NCBI RefSeq assembly: GCF_018219455.1
Contig: NZ_CP056122.1
Coordinates: 3,658,001-3,722,000, forward strand
Length of the DNA: 64,000 nucleotides
Direction: 5' to 3'
Origin: Moritella sp. 5
GTDB taxonomy: Bacteria > Pseudomonadota > Gammaproteobacteria > Enterobacterales > Moritellaceae
Of the stretch, positions 1-10,352 are shown one piece after another. A program made the position numbers and the translations under genes. Numbering within the stretch: position 1 is the stretch's first letter; each line of letters opens with the position of its first letter. The notes beneath the pieces were generated by a model. The model was not told where the DNA came from. It was given only the letters and a program-made list of their open reading frames with translations, and searched no databases.

Positions 1-1057
1 CAGACATTACCGCCGCGTCATAATCCTTACCCATCAGTGGAAATACCACAAATATAACGAAGCCAGTAACGATCACAACTTGCGCTGCGAGCATGATTAA
101 AATGGGCCCACCTAACCCACCTAAGGTCCACAACTGTAAACTCATTAACGACATTGCTAAGAACAGCCCTAAACTCAAATCGGAGATCAATGCTAATGAA
201 CGGCTACGCTCAGGCCAAGTAAGATTAGGCATAATCAAGGGACCAAGGTTAATCACAATTATGCCAGCAAATAAGCAGGTGACAAATTCAGGCAAATGTA
301 AACCCAAGTTGGAAATAATCACATTAAGCCCCAGTCCTAAGCCAATGCTTATACTAATAATAAATATGGAATTAAGCATGTGGTGATAGTCAATTGGCGC
401 GACAATGGATTTAGGCGATGTCGGTTTTGTCTTAGGTTGCAGCTTGCTTTGATGAAGCGTACCAATAGTCAATTCAGGCTCTTTACTTGGCTCAAGCTTA
501 TAATGGCTAATTAAGTATTTGGCAATAGGACCGCCAATCACACCACCCAGAATTAAACCAAATGTCGCACAAGCAATCCCTATTTCCATGGCATTACTGA
601 TATTGTATTTGTCAACAAACAAAGGGGCCCACGCAATTGCGGTACCGTGCCCGCCGCTGAGTGATACCGAACCGCCAATGAGCCCCACTTCCGGTAATTG
701 CTGGGTAAACTGCGCCACCGTTAAACCTGTAAAATTTTGTAAAAATAGATAAATCACCGCGATAACCAATAAGATGATTAACGGTTTTCCGCCTTTAAGC
801 AAGGTCGTAATCCGAGATGACAGGCCAATAATGGTGAAAAACACAATAAGTAAATTATCGCGTACCGCTAATGAAAACTGTAATTCGATATCAAATACGA
901 CATAGAGAATAGCAAATAGAATGGATGCAATTAAGCCGCCAGAAACAGGCTCTGGTATATTATATTCTTGTAAAAAAGCGACTTTTCGTGTCAGGTATTT
1001 ACCTAAAAACAACACCAAAATCGCCATAATAACGGTTTGTCGAACATCCATCTCCAT
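1..1057 (-). CDS. gltS: Sodium/glutamate symporter GltS (3' end outside window)
   Basis: Inner-membrane Na+/glutamate symporter of the ESS family. I translated the minus strand by hand; about 352 residues are present and the frame is open to the window edge, so roughly the last 50 residues of a ~400-residue protein are missing. Hydrophobic helices run throughout. Family-like stretches include the Gly/Ser-rich 'GGSVSLSGGHGTA' loop, which belongs to the pore signature, and 'GKDYDAAVM' at the truncated end. The ATG at 1057 is preceded by AGAGGT at good spacing; a second in-frame ATG lies two codons later. It follows the HAD hydrolase gene on the same strand after about 70 bases and could be co-transcribed with it. 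Confidence 0.88.
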   Translation of the reverse strand, partial: MEMDVRQTVIMAILVLFLGKYLTRKVAFLQEYNIPEPVSGGLIASILFAILYVVFDIELQFSLAVRDNLLIVFFTIIGLSSRITTLLKGGKPLIILLVIAVIYLFLQNFTGLTVAQFTQQLPEVGLIGGSVSLSGGHGTAIAWAPLFVDKYNISNAMEIGIACATFGLILGGVIGGPIAKYLISHYKLEPSKEPELTIGTLHQSKLQPKTKPTSPKSIVAPIDYHHMLNSIFIISISIGLGLGLNVIISNLGLHLPEFVTCLFAGIIVINLGPLIMPNLTWPERSRSLALISDLSLGLFLAMSLMSLQLWTLGGLGGPILIMLAAQVVIVTGFVIFVVFPLMGKDYDAAVMS

Positions 1058-1130
1058 CAGATACCTCTTAATTGATACATTAACTAGAGATTACCCTTCG
1101 AAACGAGAATTCACAAACCATAAACATCAA

Positions 1131-1994
1131 TTAATTGACTTGAAACCAATCAATATAGTGGCTTGGCATAACATCAAACTCACGGCTTAAATCAGCAACC
1201 ACAGACGCTGTAATCACATCGTCTTTGGTCGCCATTTTTGCGGTAAGATCTTCAGCATGAATACCCGTCGTTAAAAACAAACTAGATATACCTGCTGTAT
1301 TAGCCCCACGGATGTCATGATCTAAACTGTCGCCTACCGCAATCGCGTTATCCCAACCGCCTAATAAGGTATGGCACATGTCATAGACTTCAGCTTGTGG
1401 TTTACCGTGCCAATGTACCTTTCCACCCATTGTTACATAAGCATTAGCAATTGAGCCTGGGCATAATTTTAATTCACCATCAGGGGTCATCGCCACGAGG
1501 TCAGGATTACTCACTACCATTTCTAGTCCACGCGCATAAGCTATTTCCAGGTCAGCTTGGTATTCCGCCACACTGCCTCGACCAACGCCGTAACACATGA
1601 TAAGTGTCGCGTCTTCAATATCCACGCTAGTTAAGTCACAGTCTTCTAGCACATTTGCATTGGTATTATCATCAAATGCAAAGGTCAGCGCTTTACTACC
1701 GAGATGGTCAAATTTACCCTGCTTAAAATTGTGACGCATGTGATCGCCGGATGTCAGTACATCGATATACAGATCGCGGCAGATACCCGAATCGGTTAAA
1801 CGCTGATAAGAGAAATGGTGGCTATTACCACTGTTCGATAAAATCACGACTTTTTTGCCATGCTGTTTTAAAAATGCTAATGCCTCAATCGCGTTTGGAA
1901 ACGCATCACCGCCATTATGCAGTACGCCCCATTGATCCAAGATGAAAGTATCAAACTCGTTAATAATGACTTTAAGACCGGAAATCATTTTCAC
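1131..1994 (-). CDS. HAD-superfamily class IIA hydrolase (TIGR01459-like)
   Basis: Predicted cytoplasmic phosphatase of the haloacid dehalogenase superfamily, subclass IIA (NagD-like cap). HAD motif I appears as 'LDQWGVLHNG' near residue 20. Motif II is the Ser in 'VILSNSG', and the motif III/IV Asp pair sits in 'VGDSLDHDIRG' near the C-terminus. The 287-residue length fits the TIGR01459 group, whose substrate is unknown. The start is a GTG with GGAG ten bases upstream; an ATG two codons in is the alternative. Family placement is secure, substrate is not. Confidence 0.82.
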   Translation of the reverse strand: MKMISGLKVIINEFDTFILDQWGVLHNGGDAFPNAIEALAFLKQHGKKVVILSNSGNSHHFSYQRLTDSGICRDLYIDVLTSGDHMRHNFKQGKFDHLGSKALTFAFDDNTNANVLEDCDLTSVDIEDATLIMCYGVGRGSVAEYQADLEIAYARGLEMVVSNPDLVAMTPDGELKLCPGSIANAYVTMGGKVHWHGKPQAEVYDMCHTLLGGWDNAIAVGDSLDHDIRGANTAGISSLFLTTGIHAEDLTAKMATKDDVITASVVADLSREFDVMPSHYIDWFQVN

Positions 1995-2212
1995 TTTATC
2001 GTTACTCCAACAGCATCTGCTATTAGCCTAAAATGGGTCATAGCTAGAACAAGATAACCCCACTATATACTTAAACCTACAAATCCCCACTTAATTGAAG
2101 AATATTAATATGGGGAAGGAGCGTGTTAATAAGGTTAAATGTGATTACAGGTCCAGTTTTATGGACGATAAATTGTTAACTTAACTGTGTTTTCTGTTGT
2201 GGTGAAGATCGA

Positions 2213-4246
2213 GTGTCAAATAAGTTTAAAATTATAGCCAGTGTCATTTTTGGCTGCGTGATAGTAACAACATTCACTGTACGTGAAATATGTCGAGATT
2301 GGCTTTTAGACTCCGCTCGTGAACAAGCGGAAAACCAATTACTCACCTACGTAGTGGATATTCGACGAGTACTCGCTAGCTACAAATACCTTCCCTACCT
2401 TATAACAGAACAAGAAAGTGTCACAGCAGTGCTTACTAACCCCCAAGCGTCAATGACACAGCTGAAACACACATTAACGCAGTTTGATAAAGCAGCCAAC
2501 ACCAAGGGCTGGTATTTACTTAAACCGGATGGTTCGCTATTAATATCGAGCCGCCATAATGCCAATTGGGATGCGCATAAAGCGGCAAACATTACCGCTA
2601 ATCTACGTAATAAAAACGGTGAATTAGATAATGACAAAGGCGTATTAACATCCAGCTATATTGCCAATGGCACGGCTAATTATTATTTAAGTTTACCGAT
2701 CAACCACAGCGGCAAACTGATTGGAATTGCAGTTATTAAAGTCGACTTAACCGCATTAAGTGAACCTTGGCTTGCCGCCAATGAATTTATCCTCATAAGT
2801 AATACTAAAGACCAGTTCTTTTTGTCTAGTCATCCACAAATTTCGGCGACAGAAATGAATAAGCGAGGAACGAACGGTATTAAAGCTCGCCAACTCAGCA
2901 ATGACGCAAATATCTTTCACTGGAAAATTAATAATAACGATTATCAAGTGCAGCAAGTTCAACTGGACGATCTAAAGTGGCATATTTATTACCTAACACC
3001 CTTAAGTAATCTATATAAAACCGTTGATATGGCCGGATTTATTACCGCTATTTTAATGTCACTATTACTGTCAATTCTACTATACCGTCATGAACGTAGA
3101 CAAAAACTCTATTCGAACGCCGCATTAAAACAGATGATTACAGGGACGAATGTCGGGTTAGTCTTACTGAATGACGATCGCAGTATCAGTTATATTAATC
3201 CAACCGCAATGCATTATTTTGGGTTAAACAATGATGATGACAACCGCTTATATGCAAGCCAACTACTCAGTCAACAACATGATAATAAGAACATTATCGA
3301 GCAATTAAATAATTTATCCGTAGTCCCAACCCTGACCGGTATTGAGGTTTTCGCGCATAATCATCAGGGACAGAGCTTTCCCGCGTTACTGTCTATAACC
3401 CCACTAGCTTGGTCACAACAGCGTGGTTCGCTAATGACATTTGTTGATATCAGCAAACGTAAACGCGCAGAACACGCACTTTCACAAGCCAATGCACAGC
3501 TGGAAACGCGAATACAAGAGACCACTGCAAAACTTTACACTGCCCAAGAAGAATTATTACTAAGCAGTAAGATGGCCGCTCTCGGTCGTATGTCCAGCGC
3601 AATCAACCACGAGTTAAATCAACCACTCACTGGCATCAGAACCTTACTATCAAGTAATATGTTATTTTTGGAGCAAGGGAATACCAAGATACTGCGTTCC
3701 AACATGGCTTTAATCGATAAGCTCGTTACACGTATGTTATCGATGACGGCACAGCTTAAAGTATTTGCTTTCAATCGTCCTGAGCGCTTAATTGCAACGT
3801 CAATAACCGACATATTAACAGAGGTATTCACGCTCCAAGAGTCTAAGCTAACCAATGTTAATATTAAGGTTGATGTGCCTGACTCACTGCCACAAGTCTT
3901 AGCTGAGCCGCATCGATTACATCAAGTATTTGCAAACTTAATCAGTAATGCAGCCGCAGCGATGCAACATACTTCACAGCCACAATTATTCATTAACGCA
4001 AGCTTGATTAAAGGCGTTATTTACATCAAGGTCACTGATAATGGCTCAGGCGTGGATGATGACGCATTAGCACATTTATTCGAACCTTTTTATACCAGCA
4101 AAAAAATCGGCGAAGGGCTTGGGCTCGGCCTCGCGATAACCGCCAATATCATGCGCGATATGCAAGGTGAAATCACGGCTCATAACAACCAGTATCAAGC
4201 AGGGATGACCTTTACACTCTCGCTTCAGGCCAGTCGCAGCGATTAA
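2213..4246 (+). CDS. DctB-like sensor histidine kinase
   Basis: Membrane-bound sensor kinase of the DctB type. Transmembrane segments lie at about residues 5-23 and 274-292 and enclose a periplasmic sensor region of the PDC/Cache kind. A PAS-like domain (about 305-420) and a coiled coil follow. The HisKA motif is 'INHELNQPL' with phospho-acceptor His466. The HATPase domain has the G1 box at Asp609 and the Gly-rich 'GEGLGLGLA' at about 633. The start is GTG with GGTGAAG upstream. Its likely partner is the DctD-like regulator at 10353-11702, on the far side of the TRAP cluster. The pair would sense the substrate of the TRAP system; the exact ligand is unknown. Confidence 0.85.
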   Translation: MSNKFKIIASVIFGCVIVTTFTVREICRDWLLDSAREQAENQLLTYVVDIRRVLASYKYLPYLITEQESVTAVLTNPQASMTQLKHTLTQFDKAANTKGWYLLKPDGSLLISSRHNANWDAHKAANITANLRNKNGELDNDKGVLTSSYIANGTANYYLSLPINHSGKLIGIAVIKVDLTALSEPWLAANEFILISNTKDQFFLSSHPQISATEMNKRGTNGIKARQLSNDANIFHWKINNNDYQVQQVQLDDLKWHIYYLTPLSNLYKTVDMAGFITAILMSLLLSILLYRHERRQKLYSNAALKQMITGTNVGLVLLNDDRSISYINPTAMHYFGLNNDDDNRLYASQLLSQQHDNKNIIEQLNNLSVVPTLTGIEVFAHNHQGQSFPALLSITPLAWSQQRGSLMTFVDISKRKRAEHALSQANAQLETRIQETTAKLYTAQEELLLSSKMAALGRMSSAINHELNQPLTGIRTLLSSNMLFLEQGNTKILRSNMALIDKLVTRMLSMTAQLKVFAFNRPERLIATSITDILTEVFTLQESKLTNVNIKVDVPDSLPQVLAEPHRLHQVFANLISNAAAAMQHTSQPQLFINASLIKGVIYIKVTDNGSGVDDDALAHLFEPFYTSKKIGEGLGLGLAITANIMRDMQGEITAHNNQYQAGMTFTLSLQASRSD

Positions 4247-4281
4247 TAGGTAACAACTTTTGGGGTTAAGGGGGGGTCCTC

Positions 4282-5319
4282 TTAAAACATATTATTAAGC
4301 GCGACCCCGATACCGAAACGAGTTTGACTGTGATTATAATCAATCAAGCTTTCACCATACCCATTAAATATAGTGAAATAGCCTTTCAGCTTGCCATATA
4401 AAGGCGTTGTTAAGTTTAACTTCACAGAGCCTTTATTCGTTGAAAAATTCTGGCGCATTTCTGCACTCAATTCATATTTCCCAAAAGCATAACCGATACC
4501 GTACTCAACATGTCCCATATAGTCTGTAATATCCGGATTATCATCACCATTAGGGCTAGTCGGATCCGTTTTGGTATCTTCAGGTAAACGATACCAAGGC
4601 CTAACACTCCACACTAAGTTACCCTGCTCATAAATAAACTCGGTATAAACACGATTCCATGAACGAGACCATGATCCAGCACGGCCATTGGATTGATGCT
4701 CAAACCCAACCGAGACTGCCGTATTAGCATCATTAGGGTGCCAATCTAATGGCGCGATATAAAATATTTCAGGTCTATAATTCGTTTCTCTAAAGGGACT
4801 TGAAATTTCCTTCGCATAAACTTGCCACCAAGCCTCGAGGGTAAAAGCAGCATAAATGCGATCACCGTCAACGAATAATGAACTATAGCTTAACGGCAGT
4901 TTCAGACTTAATTGAAATTTAGATTCGACTTTTTTATAGCCGTCGTCAAGGGAATTTAGAGTACGATAGGCTTCAGGGTTCATTTGATTAGTACTATAAA
5001 CAGGTAGAATATAGTTCATTCTGTGTGGAGTGAGTACAAATTCAGATGTGTCATTTTGACGCTCTTCAATAATTCGCTTTGTCAGTAGCCCTGCTTTCAC
5101 TTTTTTACCGCGGATAATGACTGAACCGTCTTCTTCGAGGCTATGTTGCGCTTTACATATCGCCCTTATCTCTCCTAATGTAACTTCTGCAGCACTATTA
5201 GCGACTTGCTTTTCAATACACTCACTTTCTGTTGCAGCTTGTGCTTGATAACTAAAAGAAAGAATGAGAGACATTAAACAGAGGTTTTTATAGTTTAATT
5301 GTTGCAAAATTGATTCCAT
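4282..5319 (-). CDS. pldA: Outer-membrane phospholipase A (PldA)
   Basis: Outer-membrane beta-barrel phospholipase that hydrolyses phospholipids in the outer leaflet. A signal peptide ends at 'YQAQA' (about residue 28). The OMPLA active site is visible as 'GFEHQSNGRAGSWSRSWNR', with His208 and Ser210 as catalytic residues and Asn222 at the triad Asn position. Alternating amphipathic strands run to the C-terminal Phe, as expected for a BAM-inserted barrel. The insert of about 90 residues between the signal peptide and the barrel is longer than in E. coli PldA. The ribosome-binding site is weak. It lies about 110 bases after lhgO on the same strand, so it may be a tail gene of that operon or have its own promoter. 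Confidence 0.9.
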   Translation of the reverse strand: MESILQQLNYKNLCLMSLILSFSYQAQAATESECIEKQVANSAAEVTLGEIRAICKAQHSLEEDGSVIIRGKKVKAGLLTKRIIEERQNDTSEFVLTPHRMNYILPVYSTNQMNPEAYRTLNSLDDGYKKVESKFQLSLKLPLSYSSLFVDGDRIYAAFTLEAWWQVYAKEISSPFRETNYRPEIFYIAPLDWHPNDANTAVSVGFEHQSNGRAGSWSRSWNRVYTEFIYEQGNLVWSVRPWYRLPEDTKTDPTSPNGDDNPDITDYMGHVEYGIGYAFGKYELSAEMRQNFSTNKGSVKLNLTTPLYGKLKGYFTIFNGYGESLIDYNHSQTRFGIGVALNNMF

Positions 5320-5430
5320 TTTTGATGAGTTAGAATATCCAGTTAGACATATAATATATCGCCCTTATTAGAATCACTCAAGCAGCGATTAAACCTCGAC
5401 TTAAAGGTAACGGTATTTTATCTACCTCGT

Positions 5431-6708
5431 TTAGCTTGCATCTGATACCAGCGTTAGGGACTTATCACGTACTTTATTACAAATATAATCACCAATTGGG
5501 ATCGCAGACGTTGCTGCAGGCGATGGTGCATTACAAACGTGTAAACTGCGTGGACTTTCTGCGAATAAGAAGTCATGCACCAGGCTGCCATCTTTCAATA
5601 CCGCTTGTGCACGAATACCCGCAGGGTAGTCTTCCAAATCCTTCACCTTCAATATCGGGCAGTACTTATTGACGAGTTTTAAGTAACCCGGCTTCCACCA
5701 CGAATTTTTGGTTTCAATTAACCCTGTTTTTAAATTTTTTGCACTCACTCGCCAAAATCCAGGGAACGTAATCATGTCACAAATATCACGTAAATCTATA
5801 TTTACTTTACCATAACCTTCTCGCTTCCATCCTTGTACCGCATTCGGACCTACCGTCACCGAACCATCCATCATGCGAGTCAAATGTACCCCCAAAAATG
5901 GCAACTCAGGATCTGGAATGGGGTAAATCAAATGATTCACAATATTGTTATGCTGAGACTGTAAACGGTAGTATTCACCCCGATATGGAATGATTTGAAA
6001 TTCGGTATCAATATTCAGCATCTTAGTCACCCTATCCGCCATTAAGCCAGAACAGGTAATTAAAAATTTGGCGACATAATTAAGTCTCTCGAATGAATGC
6101 CCCAATAGCGATTTATTTTGACACTGAACGTTAATGTGATCACTGGTCTCGATTAAGTGAGTAACCTCAGTATCCATAACTATGTCACCACCGAGCACAC
6201 AGAACTCTTCCGCCATTTTCTCCGTCACTAAGCGGTAATTAACGATACTGGTTGAAGGGACAAAGATAGCGCCTAATCCAGTAATATTAGGCTCTTTTTC
6301 AGCGAGTCCCGCTGCATCTAATAATTCAACGTCGATACTATTATCACGGCAGCGTTTATAAAGCGCTTCCATGCGTTGTAACTCTAATACATTGGTGGCA
6401 ACCAATAGTTTTCCGCAGTTTTTAACCGGAATATCATGCTTATCACAAAACGCTTTAGTCGCAGCTACACCCGCCTTACAAAAATTAGCTTTCATACTAC
6501 CCGGTTCATAATAAACCCCGGCATGGATCACACCGCTATTATGCCCCGTTTGATGTTGTGATAACTTGCCTTCCTTTTCGATTAATAATATCCGCTTGTC
6601 AGGTTCTCGCTGTTGTAATTGCCACGCAGTTGATACGCCGACAATGCCGCCACCGATAATAATGTAATCATAAACGCTATTATCATAACCCCCTGTAGTA
6701 AAAGTCAT
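5431..6708 (-). CDS. lhgO: L-2-hydroxyglutarate oxidase/dehydrogenase LhgO
   Basis: FAD-dependent enzyme that oxidises L-2-hydroxyglutarate to 2-oxoglutarate, passing electrons to quinone. The N-terminal dinucleotide fold 'YIIIGGGIVG' is followed by the characteristic 'HQTGHNSGVIHAGVYY'. Other close matches to E. coli LhgO include 'KEPNITGLGAIFVPS', 'VNHLIYPIPDPELPFLG' and the C-terminal 'CNAPSPAATSAIPIG'. I chose the ATG at 6708 because AAGGA lies eight bases upstream; ATGs at 6714 and further out are possible but worse spaced. It starts just after the TRAP permease stop, so it is very likely translated from the TRAP operon, which suggests that the transporter brings in 2-hydroxyglutarate or a related acid. 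Confidence 0.93.
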   Translation of the reverse strand: MTFTTGGYDNSVYDYIIIGGGIVGVSTAWQLQQREPDKRILLIEKEGKLSQHQTGHNSGVIHAGVYYEPGSMKANFCKAGVAATKAFCDKHDIPVKNCGKLLVATNVLELQRMEALYKRCRDNSIDVELLDAAGLAEKEPNITGLGAIFVPSTSIVNYRLVTEKMAEEFCVLGGDIVMDTEVTHLIETSDHINVQCQNKSLLGHSFERLNYVAKFLITCSGLMADRVTKMLNIDTEFQIIPYRGEYYRLQSQHNNIVNHLIYPIPDPELPFLGVHLTRMMDGSVTVGPNAVQGWKREGYGKVNIDLRDICDMITFPGFWRVSAKNLKTGLIETKNSWWKPGYLKLVNKYCPILKVKDLEDYPAGIRAQAVLKDGSLVHDFLFAESPRSLHVCNAPSPAATSAIPIGDYICNKVRDKSLTLVSDAS

Positions 6709-6730
6709 TTTCATTGTCCTTATCTTTACC

Positions 6731-8863
6731 TTAATAAACAACAGCAACGGCTGCAGAAGTCGTCACCACAGATTTATAACGGCGATTAGTGTAAATAAAC
6801 AAACCAACAAAAGTCAGCATTGCAACAATTCTCACGACTAACGATAAATCAGGCCATGTCATTGCTAAGCCCAGTAATAATGACAAACCACGTAAGAAAA
6901 TATTCAGTTCACTTTCTAAATAACCTTCGATACCAGCTATAAAGGCATAAGTACCTATGATGGCAAAAAAACCTACTGTGATAACCGTCATCACATCCCA
7001 GCTCACGAGTGAGGTATAAGCCATCAAAATCGGCACTAGATAAAGTCCCTTCGCGATCTTCCATGCTGTTAAACCTGTACGCATTGGCGGTGTACCTGCA
7101 ATTGTCGCCGCTGCAAATGCAGTTAAACAAACAGGCGGCGTGACGTTACTGTCTTGCGATAACCAGAAGATAATTAAGTGAGCAGATAACAAGGCTAACG
7201 CTACTTGTTCTAGCCCTAACCCTTGCTCTAACAAAGTCCCCATAAAATCAACCGGTACTAAGCTTAATAAGGTTTCGGCTTGAACCTGTGACATTGGCTG
7301 CGTTAATGCTCCCATTTGCTCAGGTGCAGCTAGCATGAATATACCTTGCGCTTGTGCTGGTAGTTGCCCATCCATTAACATTTGAATTAATTGGCTTTCT
7401 GCTAATAAAGTATAGAGGGCTGGTGCCGATAGTGTCCCTAACACAATATAAGCCGCTGTCACAGGTAGACCCATACCGAGGATGAGTGACGCCAGTGCGA
7501 TCAAGGCTAGCATCAGCATCAAGCTGCCATCCGCCCATTCGTTGATCATTAACGAAAAAGTATTTCCAACGCCAGTCGTACTAATGACATTAACAACAAG
7601 GCCTATCCCAACCAGTAATACCGCTGTTGTCGCCATATTACGAGCTCCTTGTTCTAAGGCTTCGAATACCGCTTTAACCCCCATTTTGTTGGGTGAAAAC
7701 CAAGATGCAACAACCACTGAAATAATGGATAAACCCGCAGAATAAGTTGGCGTAAACCCAGAGACTAATAAAAAAACCAATACACCGAGTGGAATTAAGT
7801 TATACCAACCCGCTAAAAACACTTTTGAGAATGAATCGTCAGAGGCGGTGACTTGTTGGATGTTACTGCGCTTCGCTTCAATTCGAACAAAAAATGCAAC
7901 AGAAAGAAAATAGATTAACGCAGGTACAACCGATACCGCTATGATATTTACATAAGGTACTTGTGTATAAGAGGCCATAATAAACGCACCCGCGCCCATC
8001 ACTGGCGGCATGATTTGCCCTCCTGTTGATGCAGCGGCTTCAACACCGGCAGCAAATCGAGCAGGGAAACCAGCTTTACGCATAAGTGGAATTGTAATGA
8101 CACCTGTCGAGACAGTATTCGCCACACTTGATCCAGATACAGATCCCATTAATCCAGAGGCCAATACGGCAATAAAACCAGGTCCACCAATCACCTTGTT
8201 TGCCGCCGCACGAGAAAGGTTAATAATATAATCACCTACGCCCGAACGTACTAAAAAAGCACCAAACAAAATGAACATGAATACAAAGCTCCAGCTGATA
8301 CGCGAGATTGCTCCAAACATACCCTCTGAGCTATAAAAGCTACGATACAATAATGTTTCGACACTTAAACCAGGAAAATGAAACATACCTGGTACTAACT
8401 GACCCCACCACACCACATAGGTCAATGAAATCATAACAAGCATTGGAATAAACCAACCAATAGTACGGCGGATCAATTCCAATACAATGATAATAGCCAT
8501 GATTGAAAATACCCAATCACTGGTAACAAAACGCACTCCACGTGCATACAACGCATCCTCAGCAAAGGGGATGTATGCTAAACAAGCAAGTGCCGCAAGC
8601 GCAATAATGATATCAACACCGAGTGCCAACTTACTGCTTTTTAGACTTTTATGTGCTGGATACCAAAGTGCACAAATAACGGAAAACCCAGCAAAGTGAG
8701 TCGCTGATGCCCATAATTCAGGGATCGTGGCAAACGTATTAAACCAGATGTGTAATATCGACAACACGACACCACACCCTGATATAAACGCGGTTACCCA
8801 GGGAAAATCAGTGCGGGTAACTGACTCAAATTGTTCTAATTTTTCTTCGACCTGCTTGTCCAT
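6731..8863 (-). CDS. TRAP transporter fused permease (DctQM type)
   Basis: Inner-membrane permease in which the small DctQ-like (4 TM) and large DctM-like (12 TM) subunits are fused, as is usual for TAXI-type TRAP systems. The first ~150 residues hold the small-subunit helices. The large domain shows DctM-like stretches such as 'GLMGSVSGSSVANTVSTG', 'GGQIMPPVMGAGAF' and 'DSNVTPPVCLTAFAAA'. The product is about 710 residues. The ATG at 8863 has AAGGA seven to eight bases upstream; upstream alternatives begin with TTG or lack a good site. It lies between the solute receptor and lhgO in one transcription unit and would use a sodium gradient to import an organic acid. Confidence 0.92.
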   Translation of the reverse strand: MDKQVEEKLEQFESVTRTDFPWVTAFISGCGVVLSILHIWFNTFATIPELWASATHFAGFSVICALWYPAHKSLKSSKLALGVDIIIALAALACLAYIPFAEDALYARGVRFVTSDWVFSIMAIIIVLELIRRTIGWFIPMLVMISLTYVVWWGQLVPGMFHFPGLSVETLLYRSFYSSEGMFGAISRISWSFVFMFILFGAFLVRSGVGDYIINLSRAAANKVIGGPGFIAVLASGLMGSVSGSSVANTVSTGVITIPLMRKAGFPARFAAGVEAAASTGGQIMPPVMGAGAFIMASYTQVPYVNIIAVSVVPALIYFLSVAFFVRIEAKRSNIQQVTASDDSFSKVFLAGWYNLIPLGVLVFLLVSGFTPTYSAGLSIISVVVASWFSPNKMGVKAVFEALEQGARNMATTAVLLVGIGLVVNVISTTGVGNTFSLMINEWADGSLMLMLALIALASLILGMGLPVTAAYIVLGTLSAPALYTLLAESQLIQMLMDGQLPAQAQGIFMLAAPEQMGALTQPMSQVQAETLLSLVPVDFMGTLLEQGLGLEQVALALLSAHLIIFWLSQDSNVTPPVCLTAFAAATIAGTPPMRTGLTAWKIAKGLYLVPILMAYTSLVSWDVMTVITVGFFAIIGTYAFIAGIEGYLESELNIFLRGLSLLLGLAMTWPDLSLVVRIVAMLTFVGLFIYTNRRYKSVVTTSAAVAVVY

Positions 8864-8927
8864 AACAAATTCCTTGTTGACTGCTGCCATCACGACAACA
8901 GTCCTTATCAATATTTAATGTTGTTTG

Positions 8928-9950
8928 TTACAGCGCCGTTGGTAGCAATTCAGCAGGAATTGTTAAGCCGATTTCTTGGTAATAACGCACAGCTCCAGGA
9001 TGTAATGGTACTGGTAAACCTTTAATGGCTTTCTCGACAGTCATCGCTTTCGTTGCTTTGTGGATACTGTTTAAGAAAGGTAGGTTTTCATAGATATTTT
9101 TGGTTAATAGATACACATCTTCTTCAGATACATCATCACGTACCGCTAAGAAGTTAGGCTGAGCAATCGTCGTCACGGCTTTGCTTTGACTTGGGTAGGT
9201 ATTTGCAGGGATCGTAAATTTAGTCCACAACGGATATTCGCTGTTTGCTTGCTTAATTTGTTCGTCGGTAAATTGTAATAATGAGATTTCATCTCCCATC
9301 GCCGCAAATGCACGCGTAATCGCGCCCACAGGCATACCCGCTGGAATATTCATACCATCAATCGCACCATTTTGCATGGCATCGGTACTTGAGCTATAGC
9401 CTAAATACGCAAGGTTAAAACTATTTACATCGACGTTAACACCACTAATGATCTGACGGCCCGAGTGCTCAGTACCCGAATTTTTCTTACCGATTGAGAA
9501 TTTTTTACCTTTTAAATTATTCAAATCACTCATTGTTCCCGTTTCAACTAACGAGCTGCGCACGACAAAATGTTCCACGTTTTGCCACAGCATACTGACT
9601 GAACGTAAATTTTTCTGTGGCCCCGTTTGTTTGAATTGTCCCTGCCCCTGCCAAGCCCATGCGCCATACAAACCTTGTAGAATAGCAAATTGCGCTTCAT
9701 CATCACTCAGCAATTTGATATTTTCACCCGAACCAGCCGAACTAATCGCCGCCAATGAAAAACCATATTTAGGCTCAAGTTTAATCTTGCTCAACGTCGC
9801 GAGTGCGACACCCACTGGATAATAAGTGCCCCCCGTCGATGCAGTCGCTAAAATATAACTGCGCTTCTCTTCTGCAATTGCAGAGGTCGTAGCCAAACTA
9901 AGCAGTACACTACTTACTAATAATGATTTTTTTAACATTCCTTTAAACAT
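8928..9950 (-). CDS. TAXI-family TRAP solute receptor
   Basis: Periplasmic substrate-binding protein of the TAXI (TRAP-associated extracytoplasmic immunogenic) family. The signal peptide is residues 1 to about 26, ending 'TTSAIA'. The mature N-terminus carries the family pattern 'LATASTGGTYYPVGVALA', and 'VGKKNSGTEHSGRQII'-like and 'GAIDGMNIPAG' segments follow. The ATG at 9950 has AAGGA six bases upstream and gives a clean signal peptide; the longer frame reading does not. It is the first gene of the receptor-permease-lhgO unit and sits directly behind the sigma54 promoter at 10045-10059. Ligand is inferred only from the neighbouring lhgO. Confidence 0.92.
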   Translation of the reverse strand: MFKGMLKKSLLVSSVLLSLATTSAIAEEKRSYILATASTGGTYYPVGVALATLSKIKLEPKYGFSLAAISSAGSGENIKLLSDDEAQFAILQGLYGAWAWQGQGQFKQTGPQKNLRSVSMLWQNVEHFVVRSSLVETGTMSDLNNLKGKKFSIGKKNSGTEHSGRQIISGVNVDVNSFNLAYLGYSSSTDAMQNGAIDGMNIPAGMPVGAITRAFAAMGDEISLLQFTDEQIKQANSEYPLWTKFTIPANTYPSQSKAVTTIAQPNFLAVRDDVSEEDVYLLTKNIYENLPFLNSIHKATKAMTVEKAIKGLPVPLHPGAVRYYQEIGLTIPAELLPTAL

Positions 9951-10044
9951 GGGTTTTCCTTGTTGTTTTATTGTTACAAAATTGCATTGCATATCGTTTG
10001 TCAGCACAAGGCAATGTCATCACTTCCTTTATGAATGACATATA

Positions 10045-10059
10045 GCAACAACAGTGCCA
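10045..10059 (-). promoter_or_regulatory. Sigma54 (-24/-12) promoter of the TRAP-lhgO operon
   Basis: On the minus strand the sequence reads TGGCAC-N5-TTGC, an exact match to the RpoN consensus, with GG and GC correctly separated by ten bases. The start of transcription would be near 10033, about 83 bases before the receptor ATG. It fits the adjacent DctD-like activator. The rest of the 400-base gap (9951-10352) is AT-rich. I saw no convincing activator-binding palindrome there, apart from the terminator stem listed separately. Confidence 0.85.
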
Positions 10060-10320
10060 TAAAGTTAAGCCTTTGTTAACTCTAATTAAAACATTAAATT
10101 AGACGGTAAATAAGCAAGATCATGCCTATATGGCGATTTTTGATAAGCAAGAAACAGCGCATAGCCACAGTAAGTAGACAAACATCACATTAACAATATA
10201 AAAACATATTCCATTTATAATACGAGTTTAAAATATAATATAAGCAGGCAACAAACACATACTAAAGAGGTAATGGAAAAGCCGTAATGAATCATGTGAA
10301 ATGAGATAGGTAGGATAAAT

Positions 10321-10349
10321 AAGTGGCAATAAGCAAGATATTGCCACTT
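10321..10349 (-). terminator. Terminator-like hairpin after the DctD-like gene
   Basis: A perfect 11-bp inverted repeat (AAGTGGCAATA / TATTGCCACTT) with a seven-base loop begins just past the stop codon. On the minus strand it is followed by a T-rich run (TTATTTAT). Confidence 0.65.
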
Positions 10350-10352
10350 TGA